Of a stretch of DNA of 64,000 nt, positions 1 to 8,516 are shown piece by piece. Source of the stretch: JAPOXK01 sp965220315. Lineage in GTDB: Bacteria > Chloroflexota > Dehalococcoidia > Bin125. The position numbers were made by a program, and so were the translations under genes. The DNA is taken from assembly GCA_965220315.1 (NCBI GenBank), contig CBDCPP010000002.1, forward strand, positions 620,001 through 684,000, written 5' to 3'. Below the pieces are notes generated by a model, which was given only the letters and a program-made list of their open reading frames with translations, had not been told where the DNA came from and searched no databases. Every line of letters begins with the position of its first letter. Position 1 is the first letter of the stretch.

Positions 1-1
1 G

Positions 2-343
2 ATTGCCTGCGCCCTGCCCGCTTGCGCAAGCCAGTGGGGGACGGGCGAGATCGACCCCGAAGGGAAGCACCAGAAGATCGCCCTGCTGTGGCAGCAGCCG
101 GACGGCTCCATCGTCCACTCCCGCTGCGCGCCAGAGGAGGAGAAGAGTCGCTACGCATTTCAGTTGGACGACGCAACCCCCGGCAAGGAACCGGAGTTCT
201 CCAACCGCACGGGCAAGCTATGGACGGGCCTGCAGCACGGCAGCAGCGGCCCCTGGCTCTTCCACGGCGCACGCTACTTCCAAGGCCAGGCCCGCTACGA
301 CCCGATCCTCTGGCGACGCGCCGACCAACAGCAGCTCCTGTAG
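2..343 (+). CDS. C-terminal part of an unknown protein (cut by window edge)
   Basis: Reading frame 2 is open from the first base to a TAG at 341-343, giving 113 residues with balanced composition: motifs such as GEIDPEGKHQKIALLW, SRCAPEEEKSRYAF and GSSGPWLFHGARYF look like real coding sequence, unlike the Arg/Pro-rich products of the other two frames. It has no start codon because the gene begins before the window. Cysteines near the visible start (ACALPACA) and at SRCAP could bind a metal. A downstream gene starts 137 bases later on the same strand. I do not recognise the family; the setting beside a restriction-modification gene suggests accessory DNA. Confidence 0.55.
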   Translation: MACALPACASQWGTGEIDPEGKHQKIALLWQQPDGSIVHSRCAPEEEKSRYAFQLDDATPGKEPEFSNRTGKLWTGLQHGSSGPWLFHGARYFQGQARYDPILWRRADQQQLL

Positions 344-479
344 AAAGGACCAGCCTCTGACCCCAACCCAGATCGCCGCCTGGATGCAGCGACCTGCCAC
401 CCTCACCCCACACGCAAAGATGCTCCTGGCGCTGCATCGCAACAGCCCAGGAGCGTGGCATCAAGGAAGGACAATCCCG

Positions 480-737
480 ATGCCCAATCAGCCTAGCATC
501 CCCTACGAACCACGCACCTGCCCCGGCACGACCGAACACACCTGCGGGGAGATCCTCGCCGGCGAGAACCGCCGTCAGATCCGCTGCCTCCAATGCAGCC
601 GCGACTACAACAACGAGCGCCGCCGCGCCAAGAACGCCGGTGTTCCCTTCGGGATCCCCAAGAACCAGCTCGAGCTCCCCATCCCCTGGCGTGGCCACGT
701 CATCGACACCGACCCCGCCGAGCAAAGGACATTCTGA
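480..737 (+). CDS. Small zinc-ribbon-like hypothetical protein
   Basis: An 85-residue product. ATG 480 is chosen because a strong AAGGAAGG Shine-Dalgarno lies about 8 bases upstream; the same frame is open further 5' but has no comparable site. The N-terminal half carries CPGTTEHTCGE and, about 20 residues later, RCLQCSRDY, a Cys/His arrangement typical of a single zinc finger or ribbon. It is followed by a basic stretch (NNERRRAKNAG) that could contact nucleic acid. Function is unknown. The stop overlaps the ATG at 737 of a possible 23-codon ORF that I do not count as a gene. Confidence 0.5.
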   Translation: MPNQPSIPYEPRTCPGTTEHTCGEILAGENRRQIRCLQCSRDYNNERRRAKNAGVPFGIPKNQLELPIPWRGHVIDTDPAEQRTF

Positions 738-808
738 TGAACAACCGCAGCACCCACGCCACTACCAGGACCCGAGGACCGCCAAGCTCCCTCTCCCTCC
801 CTCGATAA

Positions 809-1265
809 GAAACAAAGCCCAGCCCTACCCGCGCCCAGCCAACTTAAGACCGTGGGCCTCGCACCCCGGCCGCGATTCCCCGGGGAAATCCCCCAGGGGC
901 AGACGGTTTCGCGCGCGGAGGGCCCGCTCAGGGGGGCGGTTTCGGGCGATCGGGCCCCGATCACGCCGCCGGCGCCCGCCGCGGGCATCCACAGCAGGGG
1001 CCTTGTGGGACACGCGATCGAGGGCGTGGGGGCCCGCCAGCCACCGCTGAGCGGCTCCTGGAGGGAAATTCGGGGGTTCGAGGCTGGAGGAGCGGCCGAT
1101 ATCCGCCTTTCCGACCGGCGGATGTGCGTGCGCCTCAGGCCCAGTGTCAAGTAGCTTTACACGTGATCCATGCCGCCGCGTGTGGCGAAATCGAACGGGC
1201 GCCCTGCGATCGAGGTTGCCAGCAGGAAAGCCTTCCGTACCATGTTTCCTGAAAACGGAGAGCCG
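809..1265. other. Gene-free stretch with short palindromes
   Basis: No convincing coding frame between the small zinc-ribbon gene and the restriction enzyme start. Two perfect inverted repeats are visible: 948-962 (arms GATCGGG and CCCGATC around one C) and 1101-1123 (ATCCGCC and GGCGGAT around a 9-base loop). They could be operator or hairpin sites in the leader of the downstream gene; this is inference. The same frame as the restriction gene stays open upstream to 1170 but lacks a ribosome binding site. Confidence 0.4.
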
Positions 1266-4200
1266 ATGCCGGGTACCACTGCACAAGAAACCATCGCCGC
1301 GGCGCTCGACACCCTAGCCGAGAAAGGCCCGCACGCCACGGACGGCAAGTGGCTCGAAGACCTCACGGTGGCCGTCGCCCCGTACCTCAAAGAATGGGAC
1401 GTCGCCTGCTGCTACGCCTGGTCCGACTGGCCCGAGCGGGAGACCCACTTTCCGGGCACCACGAACCAAGATCCCGGCATCGATGCCGTGGCGATCCGCC
1501 GCAGCGACGGCGCGCACATTGCCATCCAGTGCAAAGCCCGCCAGCTGGACGCGCACGGCCGGGGCGCTCCCATCGCCAAGGGGGAAACGGCCGACTTCGC
1601 CAGCGCATCCGCCGGCTCGTTTTGGGCGGAGCGCTGGCTGGTCACCAACGGCGACAATCCCTTGAACGCAGGGGCTCGGCAGGTCCTCTCCATGGCGGAC
1701 ACGCCCATCAAGTGGATCAATCTCACCACTGATCTGGAACAGCAGCCCGCCGGCGGCCCCGCAGAGGAGTGCCCGCACTGTCAGCCGCACCCGGCCGGGG
1801 AGTCCCCACGCCAGACCAAATCCTGCATGCAGAACGAAGCCGTGACCCGCAGCGTCCGCCTGCTCAAGGAGCACGAGGACTCGGCGAGCGGCGGCTGCCC
1901 GGTCGGCCAAGCGCGGGGCAGGCTCATCCTGCCCTGCGGCACGGGCAAGACCCGCATCTCCCTGCGCATCATCGAGGCGCTCACGCCGCGCGGCGGCCTC
2001 TCCATCGTTCTCTGCCCCTCCATCGCCCTGGTCGCCCAGATCCGGCGCGAGTACCTGCAGCACACCACCAAGACCGTCCGCGCCCTCGCGGTCTGCTCCG
2101 ACAAGACCGCCGGCTACGACCCCAGGAAGGAAGGCACCAGGAACACCGCCAAGGATCCCACCGTCGACAACAGCAACGTCAGCGCCGCCGAGGTCAAGGG
2201 CAAGGTCACCACGGACGCTGGCGAGATTGCCCGCTGGGTGCGCGAAGGCACGGACACCGAGGCGGTCAACGTCATCTTCGGCACCTACCAGAGCGGCCTC
2301 AGGGTTTCGGAAGCGCTGTGCCAAACCGGAGCCACCGCCGCGGTGCTTGTCGCAGACGAAGCCCACAGGACGGCCGGCCTGCGCCGCAAAAGGAAGGCGA
2401 AGACTGGCCAGGCCTCGGAGGACGAGCAGCGGATCCGGGACTTCACCCTCTGCCACGACAACACGGCATTCCCGGCGACCTACCGGGTTTACCAGACTGC
2501 CACTCCCCGCATCTACACCGAGGCCGCTCCTCGCGGCGACAGCGACTGGCTGGTCCGCTCCATGGACGACGAGACCGTCTTCGGGGTGGATCTCTACCGC
2601 AAGAGCTACGTGGAAGCCGTGAGCAACGGTTGGCTGGCCGACTACCGCATCATCGCCTTGGGGGTCAACGACCCCGCCGCCTACGAGGCGGCCAACGCCC
2701 TGGCGCAGAAAACCGCCGGTGCCGGGAAACAGGCTCTGACAACGACCCACTTCCTGCGTGGTCTCGCCCTCGCCCTGGTCGTGGGCGGGGCCACCCAGGA
2801 CGAGGAAAGCGGGGCGATCGCCATCAAGTCCTGCATCGCTTTCATGAACACCGTCGCTCGATCCGACAAAATGGCCGAGGCGCTGCAGAGCGCGCCAGTG
2901 CGCGACTGGCTCCGACAATGGCTCCACGACAACAGAAACGGCCAGCCGGCCGCCAGCTACACCCTGGAGCACCTAGACGCGACGAGCAACGTGAGCTCCC
3001 GGGAGAGCGCCAAGCTGCGGCTCGCCCAGGCCAGCGAAGAGAAGCCCCACGGCGTCATCAATGTGGGCATCTTCGGGGAGGGCACCGACTCGCCTTCCCT
3101 CAGCGCCGTGGCTTTCCTCGAACCCAGAAAAAGCCCCATCGACGTGGTCCAGGCGGTGGGCCGGGCGATGCGCACCGCCCCCGGCAAGGAGTACGGCTAC
3201 ATCATCTGCCCCGTCCTCATCCCCCTGGCCGGCGACCCGGAGCAGTGGCTCAGCAGCAGCGGGCCGGATGACGGATGGCAGGAGCTCGGTCAGATCCTCC
3301 GCGCCCTGCGCGCCCACGACTCACGCATCGAGGAGGAGTTGGCGGAGCTGCTGCACCTATACGTTCCCACCCCGCCCAAAACACAACGCACCCTCGTCGC
3401 CCTCGCCAGCGGAATGCAGAAGCGCATCCGGTACGTGGTGCACGACGGCGCGCCGGGCGAAGCGCAGGCCGCGGTGGAGCGGGTTCTGGACGGGGCAAGC
3501 ACGATCGCAAAGGAGTTCCAACCCATCCGTGCACTCGCGGCGGCCGCCCCGGCGGCGCCCCAAGACAGTGCACCGTTGCAATATTCGCCGCCGGGTGAGC
3601 ACGGTGGCCCGCTGGCGCCGGGGCACCAGATCGCGGAACGTCCCGAGCCCGTGCAGATCGTCACCGGGAAGCGGAACCAAGACGGGAGCGTCGAGCTGCG
3701 CCTGGCCGGCGTCAGCCGCGCCAAGCCCCGGGCGGACGGCAACCTGGGCCCTGTGGACATCGGCAAGACGAAGGCGAAAGCCAAAGCCATGATCAACAAT
3801 GGCGCGGGCTCCCGCCTCCCCGCAGGGAAGCAAAAGGCGGCCCGCCGCACCCGGGAGGAGATCGCCGAGCAAACCGCCCTGCGGCTGCTCGATCTGAGCG
3901 GTCTGGGCGAGCACGGCAACGCGATCACGGTCAACCTGCTGTCGCGCTCCGGCCTCAGCGACAACCGGATCCTCCGGGATCTGAACCTCCTGGAAGCCGG
4001 CGTCAGCGAAGCGGCTCATCACCTCCGCAGTGACGGGCTCGCCACGGCGCTGGACGCGTACTTCGGGCTGGACAATCTCGAGCCGTCCGCCCGCACACAG
4101 CAGGCCGACGGCTGCACGATCGCGGCCCTGCTCATGATGAACGCCGCGATGCTGCACCAGCGCATCCACAGCGGCGGCTGGCTGTCGGGCATCAGCGACC

Positions 4201-6527
4201 TGGCGACCCTCAAGAACGACACCAACGTCGTCCAGCGCACGATCCGGGAATGGGGTCGCATCATGTGGCACGACTTCCGGCCCGTGTTGGAACCGGCGCT
4301 CAAGGCCATCTATGCCATGGAGGAGACCGGCAAGAAAGCCGGGCTGGAGCGGGCGCTGCACCATCTCGCGGCCGAAGCCGAGCGCATCGCCGAGGTCTAC
4401 GCCGACATGGGGGCGGATCACGCCGGCCCCCTCTTCAACAAGGTCATGGGCAACCAGGCCAGCGACGGCGCCTACTTCACCCGGCCCGTGGCCGCCTCGA
4501 TCGCCGCCCGTCTCGCCCTGGACGCCTGTGGCGAGGCGGATTGGTCCGCCGCCCGAACCTGGCAGGACCACAAGATCGTGGACCTCGCCTGCGGCAGCGG
4601 CACCCTGCTCGCTGCCATGCTCACCGACATGAAACGGCGCGCCAGAGAGCGCGGGGCCAGCAAGAACCAGCTCGCCGATCTGCAGAAGCTGGCCGTCGAG
4701 GACACGATCACGGGGCTGGATATCAACCCGATCTCGCTCCAGCTGGCGGCAGCGCAGCTGACCGCAGGGAACCAAGAGATCCGCTACCGCCGGATGGGGT
4801 TGCACTGCATGCCCTACGGCCCACGCCGGGATGATTCAACCCGGGCTTCCACCGGCACGCTGGAACTGTTGGAGCAGAAGGCCATCATCCCGAGAGCGCA
4901 TGAATTGGACCTCGCCGGCGACAGCGAAATCGCGGCGCGGGCCACCTGGGATCCCGCTGACGACGCCGAATTAGAGGATGCCGTTGCCGCCGCCATGGAT
5001 GCCCGCATCGTCATCATGAACCCCCCCTTCACCAACCGGGCCAAGATGGGCGCGAAGTTTCCCAAGGCAACGCAGGACCAGATCCGCTCCCGGACCGACG
5101 CCCTCGAGGGACTGCTCGTGGGCGCGGACCCGAGCCTGACGGGATTCGCGGATAAAAACTCGCTCAGGCCGCTCTTTGTGGCCCTGGCGGATCGTGTGCA
5201 AACGCGGCCCGATGGGGTGGTGGCGATGATCAACCCGACCATCGCGCTGTCAGCCACGTCGGGGCTAGAGGAACGGCAGATCCTGGCCCAGCGGTTCCAC
5301 ATCCACACAGTGCTGACCTGCCACCAGCCCGGCAACATCAACATGAGCCAGAACACCAGCATCAACGAGAGCATCGTGGTGATGCGCCGCCACGAGGCCG
5401 GCCCCAAGCCTCCCACGCGCTTCGTCCACCTGGACAGGTTCCCAGCTGACGAGAGCCAGGTGGAGGATCTATACCGCCACCTTCAGTCATGTCCTCAAGG
5501 GCAGATGTCGAACGGCTGGGGAGAGGTCTCTGAGTGGCCCGCCGACCGTATGGAGGAGGGCGACTGGTCGCCGGCCATCTGGAGGTCGCCGGAACTGGCT
5601 GAAACGGCGCGGAAGTATGCAAATAGCCCGTACTTAACCGAAATAGGAATCCCGGACCGCACAGCTCACGCTTCAAGCCAAAGGCTATACGAGAACTTCG
5701 AAAAATCACCAATGGATCACCCAGGAATGATACCCGTGATTGGGTCGAAAGGGGCCGGAGGGCAGAAAACCATCAGGGCTACACCAGATGAGAACTGGAT
5801 CCCGAGACAAGGACGAGAATCTCAAGCAGAGCACTATGGTAAATGGCACTCACACCTCCTCGTCACCGCCGGACAAGCAACAAACACAGCACGCTTGACC
5901 GCAGTCGCCAGCGAAACCAAATACATTGGAGGAGGATGGTTCCCTGTTACAGGAACACAATTGGACGAATCGAAAGCCATTGCTGTCTTCCTGAACTCTA
6001 CCGCCGGGCGACTGCAATTCATGCGAAGTCCCGGAAGAAAACTAGAATTCCCGAAGTACCAACCGGATGTGATCAACACCCTCCGCATCCCCGAGGTCAG
6101 AGACGCCCGTATCCGCAAAATCCTCGCCGACTGCTGGGAGCGCACCAAGGAGATGGAAGTGCCGCAGTTTCGCGACGGGGAGTGCGAGGTTCGCGTCCTC
6201 TGGGACAATGCCGTCGCCGAGGCCATGAATTGGAACGTCGAAGACCTGGCCCACTCCCGCCAGATGCTTCACAACGAGCCGCACGTCCGCGGGCTCGGCT
6301 ACAACGAGTATGGCGACGCGCTTGAGGACGGCGATGATACCGATCCACTCCCCGGCGTCGCGGTTGAAGTAGCGATCGCGCCAAAGCACGATCTGGAACA
6401 GGCCTACTTCTGGACCCCCGAGTGGCAAGAGGCCGAAGCGAAAGCCGATCGGGACTTCGCCAACGAGGACTACTACGAAACGGGCGACGTCGAGGACCTC
6501 ATTCGCTGGCTGAACGATGGAGAATAA
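1266..6527 (+). CDS. Single-chain restriction-modification enzyme, type ISP-like
   Basis: About 1,753 residues from ATG 1266, preceded by GGAG at 1257-1260; an in-frame ATG at 1170 has no such site. Domain order: Mrr/PD-(D/E)XK-like nuclease (GIDAV near residue 70, IAIQCKAR near 90); SF2 helicase with Walker A (CGTGKT near 225), VADEAHRT near 364 and motif VI QAVGRAMR near 629; a coupler; a gamma-type N6-adenine methyltransferase with DLACGSGTLL near 1106 and IVIMNPPF near 1252; then a target-recognition region to the C-terminus. This matches the LlaGI/LlaBIII group of type ISP enzymes, usually about 1,570-1,600 residues, so this one is long. It would cut unmodified DNA after translocation and methylate its own site. 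Base composition is AT-richer at about 5580-6110, inside the recognition region. A bacteriophage-exclusion helicase-methylase is a less likely reading. Confidence 0.88.
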   Translation: MPGTTAQETIAAALDTLAEKGPHATDGKWLEDLTVAVAPYLKEWDVACCYAWSDWPERETHFPGTTNQDPGIDAVAIRRSDGAHIAIQCKARQLDAHGRGAPIAKGETADFASASAGSFWAERWLVTNGDNPLNAGARQVLSMADTPIKWINLTTDLEQQPAGGPAEECPHCQPHPAGESPRQTKSCMQNEAVTRSVRLLKEHEDSASGGCPVGQARGRLILPCGTGKTRISLRIIEALTPRGGLSIVLCPSIALVAQIRREYLQHTTKTVRALAVCSDKTAGYDPRKEGTRNTAKDPTVDNSNVSAAEVKGKVTTDAGEIARWVREGTDTEAVNVIFGTYQSGLRVSEALCQTGATAAVLVADEAHRTAGLRRKRKAKTGQASEDEQRIRDFTLCHDNTAFPATYRVYQTATPRIYTEAAPRGDSDWLVRSMDDETVFGVDLYRKSYVEAVSNGWLADYRIIALGVNDPAAYEAANALAQKTAGAGKQALTTTHFLRGLALALVVGGATQDEESGAIAIKSCIAFMNTVARSDKMAEALQSAPVRDWLRQWLHDNRNGQPAASYTLEHLDATSNVSSRESAKLRLAQASEEKPHGVINVGIFGEGTDSPSLSAVAFLEPRKSPIDVVQAVGRAMRTAPGKEYGYIICPVLIPLAGDPEQWLSSSGPDDGWQELGQILRALRAHDSRIEEELAELLHLYVPTPPKTQRTLVALASGMQKRIRYVVHDGAPGEAQAAVERVLDGASTIAKEFQPIRALAAAAPAAPQDSAPLQYSPPGEHGGPLAPGHQIAERPEPVQIVTGKRNQDGSVELRLAGVSRAKPRADGNLGPVDIGKTKAKAKAMINNGAGSRLPAGKQKAARRTREEIAEQTALRLLDLSGLGEHGNAITVNLLSRSGLSDNRILRDLNLLEAGVSEAAHHLRSDGLATALDAYFGLDNLEPSARTQQADGCTIAALLMMNAAMLHQRIHSGGWLSGISDLATLKNDTNVVQRTIREWGRIMWHDFRPVLEPALKAIYAMEETGKKAGLERALHHLAAEAERIAEVYADMGADHAGPLFNKVMGNQASDGAYFTRPVAASIAARLALDACGEADWSAARTWQDHKIVDLACGSGTLLAAMLTDMKRRARERGASKNQLADLQKLAVEDTITGLDINPISLQLAAAQLTAGNQEIRYRRMGLHCMPYGPRRDDSTRASTGTLELLEQKAIIPRAHELDLAGDSEIAARATWDPADDAELEDAVAAAMDARIVIMNPPFTNRAKMGAKFPKATQDQIRSRTDALEGLLVGADPSLTGFADKNSLRPLFVALADRVQTRPDGVVAMINPTIALSATSGLEERQILAQRFHIHTVLTCHQPGNINMSQNTSINESIVVMRRHEAGPKPPTRFVHLDRFPADESQVEDLYRHLQSCPQGQMSNGWGEVSEWPADRMEEGDWSPAIWRSPELAETARKYANSPYLTEIGIPDRTAHASSQRLYENFEKSPMDHPGMIPVIGSKGAGGQKTIRATPDENWIPRQGRESQAEHYGKWHSHLLVTAGQATNTARLTAVASETKYIGGGWFPVTGTQLDESKAIAVFLNSTAGRLQFMRSPGRKLEFPKYQPDVINTLRIPEVRDARIRKILADCWERTKEMEVPQFRDGECEVRVLWDNAVAEAMNWNVEDLAHSRQMLHNEPHVRGLGYNEYGDALEDGDDTDPLPGVAVEVAIAPKHDLEQAYFWTPEWQEAEAKADRDFANEDYYETGDVEDLIRWLNDGE

Positions 6528-6783
6528 GCTGCGGGCCTCGCGGCGCTTTCAACAGAGCTACCGTAAGAAGACCCCCGAACAGCAGCAGGCGATCGCGGCG
6601 GCGTTGACCCGCATGCAGACATCCATCGATCACGCCTCCCTCCGCGTCCGCAAGATCCAGGGGCACGACAATATCTGGGAGGCGCGTGCCGGCTTGTCGC
6701 TCCGCATCACCTTCACCCGCGACGACGGGGGCCTCTACCTGCGCACGAACTGCAGTCACGACCAGGTCTACCGCAGCCCCTAA
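6517..6783 (+). CDS. RelE/ParE-superfamily toxin-like protein, orphan
   Basis: An 88-residue product overlapping the end of the restriction gene by 11 bases, so probably translated by coupling. The C-terminal half (KIQGHDNIWEARAGLSLRI, then TFTRDDGGLYLRTN and HDQVYR) matches the beta-sheet core of RelE/YafQ/ParE ribosome-dependent mRNA interferases or gyrase toxins, including the conserved EAR-x-RITF strand and the terminal HD-x-VYR. No antitoxin of the RelB, ParD or HigA kind is visible next to it; the next gene encodes a different small protein. It may be a solitary toxin held in check by expression level, or a structural relic. The family call is from motif style. Confidence 0.7.
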   Translation: MENKLRASRRFQQSYRKKTPEQQQAIAAALTRMQTSIDHASLRVRKIQGHDNIWEARAGLSLRITFTRDDGGLYLRTNCSHDQVYRSP

Positions 6784-6836
6784 CGAGCCGACTCGGTGGC
6801 CTCCATCCCAGCCTGATTAATCGGAGACGGCATGCC

Positions 6837-7166
6837 ATGGACCTCAAAACACGGACCGTCCGTGAAAAGCTCATCTGGGTCGCCGAGCACAAGGAGACGA
6901 TCGCGTACTCCGACGTGGCGCGCATCGCCGATCTGCCCGTGCGCGACCGCGGCCTGTTTCAGATCCTGGACGACATCAGCACCCACGAGCACAAGGCTGG
7001 CAGGCCGCTGCTAACGGCGGTCGTGGTCCGCAAGGGGGACGGCATGCCCGGCGCGGGCTTCTTCAAGTTGGCAACGCGGTTGGGGCACCATCGCGCTGGC
7101 GCGTACAGAACGCGGTTCTGGGACAGAAAGCTATACTGGACACGGGACCGGGTCTACGCGCGGTAG
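6837..7166 (+). CDS. Conserved small protein of unknown function, winged-helix-like
   Basis: A 109-residue product; GGAG at 6822-6825 lies about 11 bases before ATG 6837. The N-terminal half (TVREKLIWVAEHKETIAYSD, then VARIADLP) reads as a small helix-turn-helix or winged-helix fold. The second half has LLTAVVVRKGDGMPGAGFFK and ends in FWDRKLYWTRDRVYAR, a GMPGxGFF pattern I associate with a widespread uncharacterised family in accessory DNA. It lies 53 bases after the RelE-like gene on the same strand and could be a noncanonical partner or regulator for it; that is speculation. Confidence 0.55.
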   Translation: MDLKTRTVREKLIWVAEHKETIAYSDVARIADLPVRDRGLFQILDDISTHEHKAGRPLLTAVVVRKGDGMPGAGFFKLATRLGHHRAGAYRTRFWDRKLYWTRDRVYAR

Positions 7167-7259
7167 GCCAGCGTCTGACTTTGTTGACATGAGGCGCCCA
7201 TGTACCGTGCGGCCTGTGATCACGCCTAGTGTAAAGCTTCTTAACAGCGGCCCATGCCC

Positions 7260-7265
7260 TATAAT
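7260..7265 (+). promoter_or_regulatory. Candidate -10 element TATAAT upstream of the protease unit
   Basis: A perfect TATAAT 58 bases before the GTG start at 7324. TTAACA lies 13 bases upstream, which is too close for a standard -35; a TTCTTA about 16 bases upstream is the alternative. The local AT content is clearly higher than in the surrounding genes, which supports a promoter here, but the -35 assignment is weak. Confidence 0.4.
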
Positions 7266-7323
7266 CGAATAGTCGCGCGCGATTAAAGAGCATCCCCGCC
7301 GCGCAACTCGAGAAGAGGGCTTG

Positions 7324-7515
7324 GTGAGCGCCCCCAACCCTCCGCGACCGGCAGGGAACCCTGCCCCAAAAAAGGCGGGGCCGCAGGGCCCTACGCAGGA
7401 TGATTGGGCTGAGCGTATTCAGATCGCCAAGACCGCTCGCGAGCAAGGCCGGAAGGCGCGCGAAGGAATACCACCTTCCCGCCCTGGCCCTCGGATTCCA
7501 CTATCGAAGTCATGA
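7324..7515 (+). CDS. Small Pro-rich basic protein coupled to a Clp-fold protease
   Basis: A 63-residue product. GTG 7324 is preferred because AGAGGG ends about 4 bases before it; TTG 7321 is too close to that site. The N-terminal part is proline-rich and basic (PPRPAGNPAPKKAGPQGP), followed by a short helical segment (DDWAERIQIAKTAREQGRKA). Its stop overlaps the ATG of the serine protease gene at 7512 (ATGA arrangement), so the two are almost certainly co-translated. It could be an adaptor, substrate or inhibitor of the protease; nothing in the sequence decides this. Confidence 0.5.
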   Translation: MSAPNPPRPAGNPAPKKAGPQGPTQDDWAERIQIAKTAREQGRKAREGIPPSRPGPRIPLSKS

Positions 7516-8363
7516 CTGAGCCAGGGCACGATCGCAGCCCACTCTACGAAGCCCACAACGCGCAACGGTATGAGCGGCAGACGCTAATTCGCGCTTACCA
7601 AGACGCCTACTCCTGCCGGCTCGTTGTGCTATTGGGGTTCTTGTTCCCCAATAGCGTGACTCTTTTTGAAGACACGCTCTATGACGCCACCCCGCAGGAG
7701 GACTTGCACATCATGTTGCAGACCCCTGGCGGAGATGGAGAAACGGCACTTCGGCTTCTGCGCCAGGCGCAATCGCGGTGCAAGAGGCTGACTGTCATGA
7801 TTCCCGATCAGGCCAAGAGCGCCGGAACGCTCTTCGTTCTTGGCGCGGACGAGATCTATATGGGGCCAACGAGTGATCTTGGCCCAATCGACCCGCAATT
7901 CCGAATGTCTGACAACTCCGTCGTGCCAGCCCGAGCGATCATTGCGGCAGTCAGAGATGCAGAGGAACGGGTCCAGAAAAGCCCCGATACGTATGCGCTT
8001 CACGCATCGCTGTTGAGCAACATCACATCCATGCAGGTACAGCAGGCAAAAGACGCGATCGCCCGCACTGGCGATCAGCTGAAAGAGGCCCTTGCCTGCG
8101 CCGGGGGAAGAGACGAAGGCCAACTTGAAAAGCTCGCAAGCGATCTGCAAGAGCCGCTAGTGGAATCTCCGCAGAGCCATGGAACCACGATATCGGCCGC
8201 GGATGCCAAAAAGTTAGGCCTCCCCGTTCGGATAGCAGACCCACTGGAACCACAGTGGCAAGACGCTTGGCGGATGTGGGCGAAATACGCGGCGGCCGGT
8301 GCTGGGTATGGCGGGATGTCGGTGTACGAGGGGCAAAAGGCCTCACACTTAATCCCTGCATAG
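7512..8363 (+). CDS. SDH-type Clp-fold serine protease (SppA/ClpP superfamily)
   Basis: A 283-residue product without a convincing transmembrane segment. The central region shows the ClpP/crotonase fold of the SDH (Ser-Asp-His) protease group: LHIMLQTPGGDGETALRLL (oxyanion-hole glycines), MIPDQAKSAGTLFVLGADE with the likely nucleophile Ser after Lys, then MGPTSDLGPIDPQF, which supplies conserved Asp residues. A later SHGTTISAADAKKLGLPV carries a candidate His. Related proteins cleave membrane or signal peptides, but here the N-terminus (MTEPGHDRSPLYEAHNAQRY) is soluble. It is coupled to a 63-residue protein and lies in a block with a restriction enzyme and a toxin-like gene, so a role in defence or stress is possible but unproven. 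Confidence 0.75.
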   Translation: MTEPGHDRSPLYEAHNAQRYERQTLIRAYQDAYSCRLVVLLGFLFPNSVTLFEDTLYDATPQEDLHIMLQTPGGDGETALRLLRQAQSRCKRLTVMIPDQAKSAGTLFVLGADEIYMGPTSDLGPIDPQFRMSDNSVVPARAIIAAVRDAEERVQKSPDTYALHASLLSNITSMQVQQAKDAIARTGDQLKEALACAGGRDEGQLEKLASDLQEPLVESPQSHGTTISAADAKKLGLPVRIADPLEPQWQDAWRMWAKYAAAGAGYGGMSVYEGQKASHLIPA

Positions 8364-8368
8364 GCATC

Positions 8369-8509
8369 GTGGAAGTCTGCGCAGCCCGCGACGACGAAGT
8401 CGCCACGCGTGCCGACCTGACGGCGCTGGAGCTACGGCTGACCCTCTGGATGGGCTTCGGCTTCGCGCTCACGCTGGGCATCCTCATCCCCCTCGTCGCG
8501 CTGACGTGA
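8369..8509 (+). CDS. Very small single-pass membrane protein
   Basis: A 46-residue ORF starting with GTG 8369, just after the protease stop. It has an acidic/basic helix (DDEVATRADLTALELRLT) followed by one hydrophobic segment (LWMGFGFALTLGILIPLVAL) at the C-terminus. This layout, a short ATRADLxALE coiled helix plus one transmembrane span, is common in small phage- or island-encoded proteins. The function is unknown. The start is uncertain because the same frame is open further 5' inside the protease gene. Confidence 0.4.
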   Translation: MEVCAARDDEVATRADLTALELRLTLWMGFGFALTLGILIPLVALT

Positions 8510-8516
8510 AGCACCC

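Noticed and set aside
3..479. N-terminal extension of the small zinc-ribbon gene
   Set aside because: The upstream part in that frame is Ser/Arg-rich shadow of the true frame-2 coding sequence, and a strong ribosome binding site marks ATG 480.
737..808. 23-codon ORF overlapping the zinc-ribbon gene stop
   Set aside because: Very short, Ser/Arg/Pro-rich, no motif; overlap alone is not enough support.
1314..4805. Long minus-strand open frames (552 and 482 codons) across the restriction gene
   Set aside because: They are antisense to a frame with clear helicase and methylase motifs and their products are Gly/Arg/Val-rich without domains, as expected in GC-rich DNA.
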